DNA of 59,365 nucleotides from Bifidobacterium hapali. GTDB taxonomy: Bacteria; Actinomycetota; Actinomycetes; Actinomycetales; Bifidobacteriaceae. Positions within the stretch are counted from its first letter, which is position 1. Every line of letters begins with the position of its first letter. The stretch lies in assembly GCF_002259755.1 (NCBI RefSeq), contig NZ_MWWY01000002.1:1-59365 (forward strand), read 5' to 3'. Shown here one piece after another: positions 26,430-34,976 of this stretch. Under the pieces are notes generated by a model. That model made no database searches and had not been told where the DNA came from. It was given only the letters and a program-made list of their open reading frames with translations. A program made the position numbers and the translations under genes.

Positions 26430-26660
26430 TCAGGCTTCAGGCTCAGCGGCCTCTGCCTCCGGCTCGGCGGCTGCCGGCTGCTCATCTTCAGCCTTGTTCA
26501 GCCCGAGATCGACCGGCGATGAGCTGTTTTCCCACGGCTCCTCCCACGGATCATAATCCGGGTTCTGCTGCTTGTAGATGTACAGGCCCACCAGACCAGC
26601 GAGCAGAGCGCCGAACAGCAGCGCAAAGAACTTCCAACCGTTAGAAGACTTGTTCTCCAT
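26430..26660 (-). CDS. Small single-pass membrane protein with acidic tail
   Basis: A 76-aa protein starting MENKSSNGWKFFALLFGALL. One membrane helix (about residues 9-28), then NPDYDPWEEPWENS and an acidic Ala/Glu repeat tail (EPEAEAAEPEA). AAAGGAG precedes ATG 26660. Small proteins with one helix and a DPWxxPWE-type patch are common in actinobacteria; I do not recognise a function. Longer in-frame reading to 26936 lacks support. Followed by a clear terminator. Confidence 0.75.
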   Translation of the reverse strand: MENKSSNGWKFFALLFGALLAGLVGLYIYKQQNPDYDPWEEPWENSSSPVDLGLNKAEDEQPAAAEPEAEAAEPEA

Positions 26661-26874
26661 GACGGCTCCTTTCCCAATCGTGCGGCCGACTTGCCCGTCC
26701 AAGCCAACTCTGTTCCCTATCTTAGGCCGTCGATTGTGACGATTGAGTGGATTTCTTGCCGGCATGTCGTCGCGCTTGGGCAATCTCGCCATATTGGCCG
26801 GGTACCCTCCCGTAGTTGCATGATTGTGACGTATCGGTCTGCCAGACTCGACAGGGTTTCGGTAGAGTAGAGGC

Positions 26875-27666
26875 ATGGCATACCACGGTTTTAATCTGTT
26901 TCCCAGCTCTCCTTCCCTGCGTGATCTGTTCAACAAGCGCGCGATTCGCTACCACTGGCGCGACAATGGTCCGGTATTCACTACCGCGATTCTGCTGATT
27001 TGCGTCGCTATGTGGGTGATCGAACTGCTGCTGTCGATTGTCTGGCCGGGCGGACTAAACGCGTTACTAAACGTGGGCATGTTCCAGCCGATGCTGGCTA
27101 CGCGTCATCCGTGGACGTTTATTACGTCGATGTTTTTGCATCAGCCGACGTCGATTCTGCACATTTTATTTAACATGTTAACGCTGTGGTCGGTTGCGCC
27201 TCTGCTTGAACGCATGATGGGTCACTGGCCATTTTTGGCGTTGTATATGCTCTCTGGCGTCGGCGGTGGACTTGGCATGATGGCGTGGGGCGTGATTTGG
27301 CCGGGCGGCTCGGGCTGGATGAGTGCGGCGTATGGTGCGTCTGGCGCACTGTTTGGTTTGTTTGCGGCGATGTTGGTTGTGTATCGTCGCATTGGTGCGG
27401 ATATCAGTTCGATGATGGTGTGGATGGTGATTAATTTCGCGATGCCGGTGGTGGTGCGCGGGATTGCGTGGCAGGCGCATGTGGGCGGATTCGTGATCGG
27501 CGCACTGTTCACGTGGCTGTTGGTGTCGCCTAAACTCACGTGGTCGCGCGGCAAGAGTTTGCAATATCGCACAACCGTGTATGGAACGGCTGTGTTCGTG
27601 CTGCTGCTTGTGCTGATTGCACTGTGCAACCTGTTTAATCCTTTAGGTGTTCTCGGACTGTATTAA
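26875..27666 (+). CDS. Rhomboid-family intramembrane serine protease
   Basis: A 263-aa protein with six or seven membrane helices. The catalytic serine is Ser156 in AAYGASGALFGL and the catalytic histidine His202 in WQAHVGGFVIGAL. His96 and Asn100 in HILFNMLTLW complete the oxyanion region. It cleaves substrates within the membrane; substrates are unknown. A longer hydrophilic N-terminus (to residue 33) is cytosolic. The ribosome site before ATG 26875 is weak (GTAGAG). Its stop codon touches a 16-bp palindrome (AATACGTTAACGTATT), followed by the DnaA-box cluster. Confidence 0.92.
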   Translation: MAYHGFNLFPSSPSLRDLFNKRAIRYHWRDNGPVFTTAILLICVAMWVIELLLSIVWPGGLNALLNVGMFQPMLATRHPWTFITSMFLHQPTSILHILFNMLTLWSVAPLLERMMGHWPFLALYMLSGVGGGLGMMAWGVIWPGGSGWMSAAYGASGALFGLFAAMLVVYRRIGADISSMMVWMVINFAMPVVVRGIAWQAHVGGFVIGALFTWLLVSPKLTWSRGKSLQYRTTVYGTAVFVLLLVLIALCNLFNPLGVLGLY

Positions 27667-27727
27667 TACGTTAACGTATTTATGATGCAGGATACTGGCA
27701 GGCCATTGTGGAATTACAGGCGTGTAG

Positions 27728-28073
27728 TTTTCCACATAATGTGGAAAACCTTGTGGATAACTTGGGTATAACTCTGGAATATTGGTGGATAACTCGTGGA
27801 TAAATGCATTACTAATGTACATCTCAAGTGCAGTATCCGCAGAATTGCAACGATTATTGATTGTGGATAATGTGCATAACTAGTTATCCACATCGCTGTG
27901 GACAGCGCCACGGCGAATGTTGTCCACATAATGTGGATAACTATGGGGATAACTCGTGGATAACTCAGTTAATATCGGTGGATAATTGGTGGGCATCCGG
28001 TGGATACACTGTGGATAATCGGTGGATAACTCACCATAACCATTGAAATTCCGCCATTCTCGTCTGTGGATAA
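27728..28073. promoter_or_regulatory. DnaA-box cluster
   Basis: Exact TTATCCACA boxes (either strand) lie at 27752, 27862, 27884, 27932, 28010 and 28065. One-mismatch boxes lie at 27728 and 27740 (TTTTCCACA, a back-to-back palindrome), 27784, 27795, 27871, 27920, 27944, 27955, 27977 and 28021, plus weaker ones at 27897 and 27999. About 17 boxes in 346 bp is a replication-origin-like density. Neither dnaA nor dnaN is in the window. No ORF in this gap is credible. Confidence 0.85.
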
Positions 28074-28147
28074 GTCCGCGGCGGTAAATCACTCAATAAT
28101 CTTTACTAATCCCCAGCCCATCCCGGCACACAGCTACCCTAAAAGAC

Positions 28148-30175
28148 ATGTTGATGTCGCCCGAAACTGCTCAATTCGTTGCCGTCCACCGCACCGAAGA
28201 CGTGCGCGATCTTGCGCTCAAAGCCAAGCGCACCGACGGCCTCGACCTACCGTTCGCGCTCGACCAAATCGCCGGATGGCAGACAGCACAAACCAAACTG
28301 CCTGAATGGGCGGCGTGCGACGGCATCATCTACCCGCCACATATCTCAATGGAACAGTGTTCATCCCAGTTCACCGCCCGATACAAAGCCGAAGTTGCGC
28401 GCCGCATCGCTGCACCAAGCGAATTGACATCGTCGAAACTACCCGATCCCGCCGTGCCAAGCGCATCGCAAACTGAGCTGACCGAGCAGCTTACGCCGGT
28501 AACGCCAAGTACGACACCAGTAACACCCGAAGTACCGGTCGCGCAGAACGCATCGAATGAGCTGAAAACATCAGCCGTGCCGACTGAATTAGGCACTTCG
28601 TCAGCGGCGAAAACATGGGAAACCTCGTCCGAACCGACAGTCCATGCTGCTCAAGCTGCCCAAACTGTGCCGAGCGAGCCACAGACGCAAATCACAACAG
28701 CGTCGTCAGCACCCGCCGACACGCAACCGCAACCACTCCCCGGCTGTCTCGTCGATCTCACGGGCGGATTCGGCGTGGACTGCTCCTACCTAGCTCGCGT
28801 GTTCGAGCACGCCATCTACGTCGAACGTCAACCGCACCTGTGCGAGCTGGCCGAGCATAATATGCGCGCGCTCGGCCTGAATCATGTGACAGTCGTCAAC
28901 AGTGATGCGGAAACAATACTCGCCGACTTGCGCAACGCACATGCCCTCGCGCAACGCGCGGAATCTGACAGTGCGTCAACATCATCCTCAACACCGTGCC
29001 CGCAAGCTGGTGCTGACGTCGCTAATACCGTGGACCATACAAACGACGCTCTCGTAGCAGATTGTGTCGCAATGTCATCCTTAGCATCGTGTCCACAAAC
29101 CGATACGGATGCTGACATTGACGCGGATCGTGCGGAAAACAGTCATTCGGTGAGCAGCTTGTCAACTCATTTCCAACCCGGCGCCGATCGCTCGCACCCA
29201 GCGACAGTCGACGAACCAACCGGCGCTACGACCCCGCCCATACCCCTCATCTTCATCGATCCCGCACGCCGTGATGCGCACGGCGGTCGCACCGTTGCGA
29301 TTGAAGATTGCACGCCGAACGTGCTCGCGCTGCGCGACCAACTACTCGCCGCCGCGCCGCACGTCATGATCAAACTGTCTCCGATGCTCGACTGGCGTAA
29401 GGCCGTGGCCGACTTTCGTGGCGCGGTCGCTGAAGTTCACATCGTTGCGACCGGCAACGAGTGCAAGGAACTGCTGCTCGTCCTCGACCGCAACCGCAAT
29501 ACGCACGTGCGCGTGTACTGTGTCAACGACAGTGATCGACTGGACGTTGACTACGATTTGCAGTCCAACAAATGTACCGCTGACTTGACTACGTGCGCGG
29601 CAACCGAGTCCAGCCGGTTCTTCGGTCAGTTCGTGGCGATCAGCGGTCATGACAATGCTGCTGGCATGACCACTGTCGCCACTGCCGCGTCGCAGCCGAC
29701 CGCCGCCGAGTCCAGCCAGTCCAGTCAGTTTGCGCCGATAAACAACCGCGACGATTCAGCCGACGCCGCTGTCGCGCCGCAACTGACAGCCGAGTTCAGC
29801 CGCGCGCCGCAGACGATCACGTATCTGTACGAGCCGAACGCGACGATTATGAAAGTCGGCTGTTTCGCGCTCATCGAGGACCACTATCATGTCGCACAGA
29901 TCGGCCCGAACAGTCACTTGTTCGTTTCCAGCGAGCCGATCACCGATTTTCCGGGACGTACGTTCGCAGTCGACACGATCACGACGCTCAGTAAGCGGGA
30001 TGTCAAGTCCGCACTTGCCGGCGTGACGCGAGCGAATATTGCGGTGCGTAATTTCCCGCTTACGGTCGCGCAATTACGCAAGAAACTGCGGCTCGGCGAC
30101 GGCGGGGACGTGTATCTGTTCGCGACCACGCTCGCCGGAGCCAAGCACGTCCTGATTCGCTGTCACAAGCCGTGA
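28148..30175 (+). CDS. SAM-dependent methyltransferase with THUMP-like C-terminal domain
   Basis: A 675-aa protein. The Rossmann methyltransferase core has motif I in LVDLTGGFGVDCSYLARVF (about residue 200) and an acidic motif with VERQPHLCELAEHN; motif IV-like FIDPARRDAHGGR follows near 375. The C-terminal part (YLYEPNATIMKVGCFALIED through FPLTVAQLRKKLRLGDGG) is the THUMP-like domain seen in actinobacterial and Bacteroides homologues. The usual family length is near 400 aa; two Ser/Thr/Ala-rich low-complexity inserts (about residues 95-195 and 275-365) account for the excess. The substrate, probably a nucleic acid, is unknown. No good ribosome site; TACCCT about 10 bp upstream would allow a nearly leaderless start. 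Confidence 0.85.
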   Translation: MLMSPETAQFVAVHRTEDVRDLALKAKRTDGLDLPFALDQIAGWQTAQTKLPEWAACDGIIYPPHISMEQCSSQFTARYKAEVARRIAAPSELTSSKLPDPAVPSASQTELTEQLTPVTPSTTPVTPEVPVAQNASNELKTSAVPTELGTSSAAKTWETSSEPTVHAAQAAQTVPSEPQTQITTASSAPADTQPQPLPGCLVDLTGGFGVDCSYLARVFEHAIYVERQPHLCELAEHNMRALGLNHVTVVNSDAETILADLRNAHALAQRAESDSASTSSSTPCPQAGADVANTVDHTNDALVADCVAMSSLASCPQTDTDADIDADRAENSHSVSSLSTHFQPGADRSHPATVDEPTGATTPPIPLIFIDPARRDAHGGRTVAIEDCTPNVLALRDQLLAAAPHVMIKLSPMLDWRKAVADFRGAVAEVHIVATGNECKELLLVLDRNRNTHVRVYCVNDSDRLDVDYDLQSNKCTADLTTCAATESSRFFGQFVAISGHDNAAGMTTVATAASQPTAAESSQSSQFAPINNRDDSADAAVAPQLTAEFSRAPQTITYLYEPNATIMKVGCFALIEDHYHVAQIGPNSHLFVSSEPITDFPGRTFAVDTITTLSKRDVKSALAGVTRANIAVRNFPLTVAQLRKKLRLGDGGDVYLFATTLAGAKHVLIRCHKP

Positions 30176-30251
30176 TGGGGGGATTGAGCGATGACTGCGC
30201 GCTATCTCTTATGCCAGATTCTGCGCCAGAAATTTGTTCGCTATGTTCGTG

Positions 30252-30277
30252 TGGCTCCCTTTGTCAGGGGAGCCGCA
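30252..30277 (+). terminator. Hairpin after the methyltransferase gene
   Basis: GTGGCTCCC and GGGGAGCCGCAC pair around TTTGTCA. No T-run, so it is a weak terminator or a fragment of the R-type repeats. Confidence 0.45.
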
Positions 30278-30336
30278 CTAAAACGCTCCATGAGCCAGCT
30301 CGTCCTGCAATTATGGACACACTTTGCACTCCCAGC

Positions 30337-30444
30337 AAGCGTAACTGCGCGCAAAATCCATGCCTGCGCGCACTTACGCTTGATTTCAGCCCCAAAAATA
30401 AGCGTAAGTGCGCGCACGTATCGTGATTGCGCGTAGTTACGCTA
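30337..30444. repeat. Family G palindrome pair (45-bp units, 63-bp step)
   Basis: Units at 30337-30381 and 30400-30444, arms AAGCGTAACTGCGCGC and AAGCGTAAGTGCGCGC with matching right arms. Exactly 45 bp each and 63 bp apart. Short ORFs across this stretch are products of the repeats. Confidence 0.85.
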
Positions 30445-30492
30445 TCTACGGGACTTTACGGGACCATTGTGGGCGCGTTACAGAACAACGAA

Positions 30493-30663
30493 GGCCGTAA
30501 CTGAGCATCAACGCAACGTTCTCATTGAGTTACGGCCTTCGCAAGCCCTACAGACGACCGTAACTCAATGAAAGGGACGTGATCCTGCTCAGTTACGGCC
30601 CTCTGGAAGGCGTTTGGAGGCCGTAACTCAATGAAAGGAACGACTTGGTGCTCAGTTACGGCC
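30493..30663. repeat. Family F palindrome array, three 45-bp units at 63-bp steps
   Basis: Units start at 30493, 30556 and 30619. Arms are GGCCGTAACTCA-like and TGAGTTACGGCC-like with free loops. The array lies between the convergent methyltransferase and crgA genes. Confidence 0.88.
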
Positions 30664-30741
30664 TGATGACCGAACGGCACGACGAGACGACGACGTGCCG
30701 ACGACGTACCAACGACGTACCAACGACTAGCGGCCACAAAA

Positions 30742-30770
30742 AAGCGGGAACCCACGCAGAGTTCCCGCTT
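30742..30770 (-). terminator. Terminator of crgA
   Basis: AAGCGGGAAC and GTTCCCGCTT form a 10-bp stem; on the minus strand it is followed by TTTTTTG. Confidence 0.88.
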
Positions 30771-30787
30771 AGAGGTACTGACCAGAC

Positions 30788-31276
30788 TCACCGCCACCAC
30801 ATGGTCATAATGAAACCGACCATGATAATCACGAACGCGATGAGCAGATTCCACGCGCCGATGCCCGGAATCGGATAATTCGAAGTGATGTAGTAGCAGA
30901 CTGCCCAAATCAAGCCGATAATCATGAGCGTGCAGAACAGCGGCACAAACCAGCGCGGATTCGACTTCGTCCCCTTAATCGTCTCCTCAACGCGCTTCGT
31001 GTTCTCCGCCTGACGCGCCATCATGCGCTGCATTTGCGGGGTGAGTGCGGCCTTGTCGGCGGTGGCGTTGAGTACAGCCTCCACCTGATCCATCGGTACA
31101 CCGTACGTTTCGTCGTCGGTTGAATCGGTTGAGTCGGTTGAGTCGGCCGAACCTGTGGCCGAAGCGGCCGAAGTCGAGTCGTTAGTCGCAGTCGTATCCT
31201 CGTCCGCTGCAGTGCCAGCCGCGGTACCCTTATCGCCGGTCTCGGCCTGCCAGTCTTTCTGCTCGGTATCTGCCAT
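30788..31276 (-). CDS. crgA: Cell division protein CrgA
   Basis: A 162-aa protein with a long acidic Ser/Thr/Asp N-terminus and a C-terminal pair of membrane helices (about residues 108-128 and 138-158), with NPRWFVPLFCTLMIIGLIWA before the first. This matches actinobacterial CrgA, which helps place FtsI and other septal proteins. CrgA is usually about 90 aa; the extra N-terminal half includes STDSTDSTDDE, a low-complexity stretch that could be phosphorylated by the nearby PknA/PknB (inference). It is divergent from the DUF881 gene, as in mycobacteria. Confidence 0.88.
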   Translation of the reverse strand: MADTEQKDWQAETGDKGTAAGTAADEDTTATNDSTSAASATGSADSTDSTDSTDDETYGVPMDQVEAVLNATADKAALTPQMQRMMARQAENTKRVEETIKGTKSNPRWFVPLFCTLMIIGLIWAVCYYITSNYPIPGIGAWNLLIAFVIIMVGFIMTMWWR

Positions 31277-31363
31277 GAGCGTAGTCTCCTTTATGTAGGC
31301 TAAACGTCATAATAGTGGCTAGACTCGAATTCAGGAACAAGTAGCTCGACGTTCGGAGGAAGC

Positions 31364-32134
31364 ATGGCGAAACATACCGGTAGGCATGTCGCGAAGCGCT
31401 CGTCGTGGCCCAGTGGCGTCGCTATGTTCCTTGTCGTGGCGTTGAGTGGGTTCCTGCTGGCGACGAACGTGCGTATTAATCGCACGGTGGTTGTGTCGTC
31501 GGACACGGCTGATTTGGTTGAGCAGCGCGTCCGACAGGTCGATCAGCTGCAGAAAGATATTACGAAACTCAGCTCGCAGATCGAAACGTTGAAGGATTTC
31601 GCTGGCACTGATAGTTCGGACGTATCGAAAGACAGTGAATCGGCCGGTTCTGGCACGATGCTCGCGGCGGTGCACGGTCCGGGAGTCACGGTGACGCTCA
31701 ACGATTCGCCGCTGTGGGAGAACATGGTGGATAACTCCGGTTCTGCTACGAATATCAACGATTACGTGATTCATCAAGAGGACGTTGAGTCTGTGATGAA
31801 CGCACTGTGGGCGGGCGGCGCCGAGTCGATGATGATTCAGGATCAGCGTGTCCTGTTCAATTCGGCGGTGATCTGTCAGGGCAACGTACTGCTGTTGCAG
31901 GGTCGTAAATACTCGCCGCCGTACACGATTTCCGCGATCGGACCAACCGACGCGATGCTCGACTCGCTGAAAAATTCGAGTGCGATGAAGATTTTTCAAG
32001 AATACGTGAATGCCTTTGGCATTGGTTATAAGGTCGAGACGAAGGACGACCTGCAGTTCCCGGAAACGACAGCGCTACTTCAGTCGCTGCAATACTCAAG
32101 CGTCGCTACGACGCAGGAAGCGGATGCACAGTGA
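31364..32134 (+). CDS. DUF881 membrane-anchored extracytoplasmic protein
   Basis: A 256-aa protein: membrane anchor at about residues 18-36 (SGVAMFLVVALSGFLLATNV), a coiled-coil stretch (LVEQRVRQVDQLQKDITKLS) and the DUF881 domain (GPGVTVTLNDSP, NDYVIHQEDVESVMNALWAG, AESMMIQDQRVL). Function unknown, but members cluster with crgA and cell-division genes. TCGGAGG precedes the ATG. The stop overlaps the GTG start of the sortase gene by four bases (GTGA), so the two are co-translated. Confidence 0.88.
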   Translation: MAKHTGRHVAKRSSWPSGVAMFLVVALSGFLLATNVRINRTVVVSSDTADLVEQRVRQVDQLQKDITKLSSQIETLKDFAGTDSSDVSKDSESAGSGTMLAAVHGPGVTVTLNDSPLWENMVDNSGSATNINDYVIHQEDVESVMNALWAGGAESMMIQDQRVLFNSAVICQGNVLLLQGRKYSPPYTISAIGPTDAMLDSLKNSSAMKIFQEYVNAFGIGYKVETKDDLQFPETTALLQSLQYSSVATTQEADAQ

Positions 32135-33555
32135 GACACGCAAAGAACGGCAATATACAGTCTGATGATGCGATTGAGTTGGACTCGCTCGATCAGATTG
32201 GTGATTTCGCACAGCCAGAAGGGGAGCGGACAGCTGATCTGCCGCGAGTCGGCGGGATGGCGGCTGATATGCCGCCGAGTATTCCGGTAGGTGGGGGAGC
32301 GATGCCCGGCGCGGCGACTGGTTTCGCCGGCGCGTCCGGTTTCGCTGGTCCTGCCGCCGCAACCGCAACCGCGGCAGCCGGTCCCGCCGCAGCTGCCGCG
32401 CAGCAGTCCGCGCAAAACGTACCGCTCACGCGTGCCGCCGCTCGCCGCGCCGCGCAACAGCAACGTAATGGTAGCCGTGGCGCCGGTAAACACAGTCTCG
32501 GCTGGCAAATCCTCGGCGTCTTCGCAGAAGTACTGCTCACCGCCGCCGCAATCTGCGCACTGTACATCGTCTGGCAAATGTGGTGGACAGGCGTGCAAGC
32601 TGAGCACGAGCAGATGTCAACCACACAAGCCGCCAACTGGTCACAGCCGGGCAACGGCGATACTACGAAAATCGCGAAAGCACAGGAAGGCGAGCCGCCG
32701 CTGCAGCCGTCATCCGCGAGCACGAGCGAACTGATCGGCACCGCGTATATTCCGCGATTCGGTACCGACTGGAAACGCAACATCGTACAAGGTACTGATC
32801 TCGTGCAACTCAACATGCTCGGCCTCGGTCACTACGCGGACTCGCAGATGCCCGGTCAGGTCGGTAACGTCGTGCTCGCCGGTCACCGCAACGGTTACGG
32901 TCAGCCGCTCGGCGACGTCGATCTGCTCCAGCCAGGCGACGCGATCATCATTCGTACCAAGGACTACTGGTACGTGTACACGTACACTGATTACGAAATC
33001 GTTGGCGCGAACGAGGTTCGTGTGCTCGATGCGAACCCGAAGAACCCCGGTCAGACGCCAACCAAGCGACTCGTTGAACTGCTGACGTGCGAACCGAAGT
33101 ATTCAACGCCGACGCACCGCTGGATTAGCTACGGCGAGTTCAAGTATTGGGCGAAGGTGTCGGACGGTATTCCGCAGGAAATGGCGACGAGTAACGCGAC
33201 GACCGGCGTATCGTTCACGAACAACGCGAAGGCGATCACCAACGCGGTTGCGCAAGTTGGCTCGTTCAAGCCGATGATTATCGCGCTGCTCATAGCGTAT
33301 GTGATCGTGTTCCTCGCGGCTCTCGTGGCGTGGCGGTTCCCGGTATTGCGCGCGATTCGTAACGGCGAGAAGCCGCGTCCGGATGCGAGTATCTACGGTT
33401 GGCTGCTGCGGCATCAGCCGGGCGTATTGCCGGTGCGGATTGTACTGCTTGCGATTCTGCTTATCGTTGCTGCGATGGTGGTCGTGGAGTGGGTGTGCCC
33501 GTGGGCCGCGTGGAATATTCCGTACTTGCGGGAGATGTCGAACTTTACGGTGTGA
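32131..33555 (+). CDS. Class E sortase with two extra C-terminal membrane helices
   Basis: A 474-aa sortase. The N-terminal 110 residues are low-complexity (Ala/Gly-rich), followed by a membrane helix (about 113-135). The catalytic domain has the histidine in VLAGHRNGYGQPL, the cysteine in LVELLTCEPKYSTPTHRWI and an arginine shortly after. Class E sortases anchor proteins, often to lysine-type or other peptidoglycan, and usually recognise LAXTG or LPXTG-like motifs. Two further hydrophobic stretches (about 378-402 and 432-455) follow the enzyme. GTG 32131 overlaps the stop of the DUF881 gene. The LPQSG-bearing surface protein at 45658 is a possible substrate (inference). Confidence 0.9.
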   Translation: MRHAKNGNIQSDDAIELDSLDQIGDFAQPEGERTADLPRVGGMAADMPPSIPVGGGAMPGAATGFAGASGFAGPAAATATAAAGPAAAAAQQSAQNVPLTRAAARRAAQQQRNGSRGAGKHSLGWQILGVFAEVLLTAAAICALYIVWQMWWTGVQAEHEQMSTTQAANWSQPGNGDTTKIAKAQEGEPPLQPSSASTSELIGTAYIPRFGTDWKRNIVQGTDLVQLNMLGLGHYADSQMPGQVGNVVLAGHRNGYGQPLGDVDLLQPGDAIIIRTKDYWYVYTYTDYEIVGANEVRVLDANPKNPGQTPTKRLVELLTCEPKYSTPTHRWISYGEFKYWAKVSDGIPQEMATSNATTGVSFTNNAKAITNAVAQVGSFKPMIIALLIAYVIVFLAALVAWRFPVLRAIRNGEKPRPDASIYGWLLRHQPGVLPVRIVLLAILLIVAAMVVVEWVCPWAAWNIPYLREMSNFTV

Positions 33556-33722
33556 TTGGTTGGGCCGGCTGCGCTGGCGGCTGGCAGGCGTAGCGACTGC
33601 CCGCACCGCTTCCCGCGTGACTGACTTGCGCCGCGAAGTGGATGCCGCGCGCACGGAACGCATACCGTGACGTAGACTGAGCCACAGTGATGAACTGTGG
33701 GTCATATCGTAAGGAGAGCAGG

Positions 33723-34367
33723 ATGACGGATTCGGCACGCATACTGGTGGTCGATAACTACGATTCGTTCGTATATACGATTGTCGGGTATCTTAAGACG
33801 CTTGGTGTGACGGTTGACGTGGTTCGCAACGATGCGATTGACGCGGCTCAGCCGGGCGTACTCGACGGTTACGATGGCGTGCTGATTTCGCCCGGCCCGG
33901 GTGCGCCGGCTGAGTCGGGCGCTAGCGAGGATGTGATTCGACTGTGCGCGGCTGAAAAGAAGCCGATGTTTGGCGTGTGTCTCGGATTGCAGGCGCTCGC
34001 TGAAGTATTCGGTTGCACAGTTGACCATGCGCCGACGATTATGCATGGCAAGACGAGTCAAGTCGAGCATATCGATGATGAGATTTTCGACGGTGTGGCT
34101 AATCCGATGACCGCAACTCGATATCACTCGCTCGCAGTTGAACCGGATTCAGTACCGGATGATCTGATCGTGACCGCATGGACGCAGGGTGACCATATTA
34201 TTCAGGGACTCAAGCACCGTGATCTGCCGATGTATGCGGTACAGTTCCATCCCGAGTCAGTGATGACGCAGGATGGGTACCGGTTGCTCGCTAATTGGCT
34301 TAAGGTGTGCGGTCAGCCGAGCGCCGTTGTGAAATCCGCCGGCCTTCAGCCCAAAGTCACGAAGTAA
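33723..34367 (+). CDS. Anthranilate/para-aminobenzoate synthase glutamine amidotransferase subunit
   Basis: A 214-aa class I amidotransferase. Nucleophile Cys86 in MFGVCLGLQAL, and His176 with Glu178 in YAVQFHPESVMT, complete the triad; the start (ILVVDNYDSFVYTIVGYL) and SPGPG loop are TrpG/PabA signatures. It provides ammonia for either anthranilate or aminodeoxychorismate synthesis; which partner it serves cannot be told here because no TrpE/PabB gene is near. The position between the crgA/DUF881 cluster and pknB is the same as in mycobacteria, where it is annotated trpG. AAGGAG lies 7 bases before ATG 33723. Confidence 0.92.
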   Translation: MTDSARILVVDNYDSFVYTIVGYLKTLGVTVDVVRNDAIDAAQPGVLDGYDGVLISPGPGAPAESGASEDVIRLCAAEKKPMFGVCLGLQALAEVFGCTVDHAPTIMHGKTSQVEHIDDEIFDGVANPMTATRYHSLAVEPDSVPDDLIVTAWTQGDHIIQGLKHRDLPMYAVQFHPESVMTQDGYRLLANWLKVCGQPSAVVKSAGLQPKVTK

Positions 34368-34448
34368 AAAACCCTCTTATTTGCGTCCTCGAGCGGCAAT
34401 ACAGGGTGGTATTGCGTACATAGGTAACACCATTGCGTACATATTGGG

Positions 34449-34802
34449 TCACGCGATGGAATTGACCCGTTTCAATCCATCGCGTGCTCCACATATCCCT
34501 GATGTATAGCGCACGGGATGGCAAAATCTTCAATTTTTCCATCCCGTGACCCACGGCAACCTGTTCGCGTGTTATTGCGGCGGAGAGACGGTACAGTTCC
34601 GCCGGAATATCACGCAAACCCTGTCCTAAATGTGATATTGCGGCGGATGTAGGGCACTTTTCCGCCGCAATATCACAAAAATAGGGCTGTTTCTGTGACA
34701 TTCCGGCGGAGAGGTGATACAGTTCCGCCGGAATATCACAAAAATAGGGTCTTTACTGTGATATTGCGGCGGAAGTTAGTGGGTTCTCCGCCGCAATATC
34801 AC
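34449..34802. repeat. Second composite array: two family B then four family C units
   Basis: Family B units at 34449 and 34511 (62-bp step), then 45-bp family C units at 34569, 34632, 34695 and 34758, each step exactly 63 bp. Order B then C, and the centre-to-centre distance at the B-C junction (61 bp), are the same as at 22321-22954. It lies between the convergent amidotransferase and pknB genes. Confidence 0.9.
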
Positions 34803-34849
34803 AAAACAACAGTAAGACTCAGCTCCACTTGTCAGACAGCACGTCCATA

Positions 34850-34945
34850 ATTGCAGAACGAGCTGCAAAACTGACTGAGGGGTAGCAACACCGTTGGAAC
34901 GTTCAACCCGTGTGACTACCCCTCAGTCGGCTACGCCTTGCAGAC
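34850..34945. repeat. Repeat R1 copy next to the pknB 3' end
   Basis: CTGACTGAGGGGTAGC pairs with GACTACCCCTCAGTC, enclosing TTGGAACGTTCAACCCG as in the other R1 copies. May end pknB transcripts. Confidence 0.7.
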
Positions 34946-34976
34946 AAGATGATTCCTAACAAGCCGGGCGGCAGGC

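Noticed and set aside
27728..28073. Cluster called as the definite chromosomal origin
   Set aside because: Box density fits, but dnaA and dnaN are absent and skew cannot be judged from one window; kept as an origin-like cluster only.
30172..30436. Overlapping small ORFs after the methyltransferase gene
   Set aside because: They run through family G palindromes and a hairpin and have no credible ribosome site or similarity.
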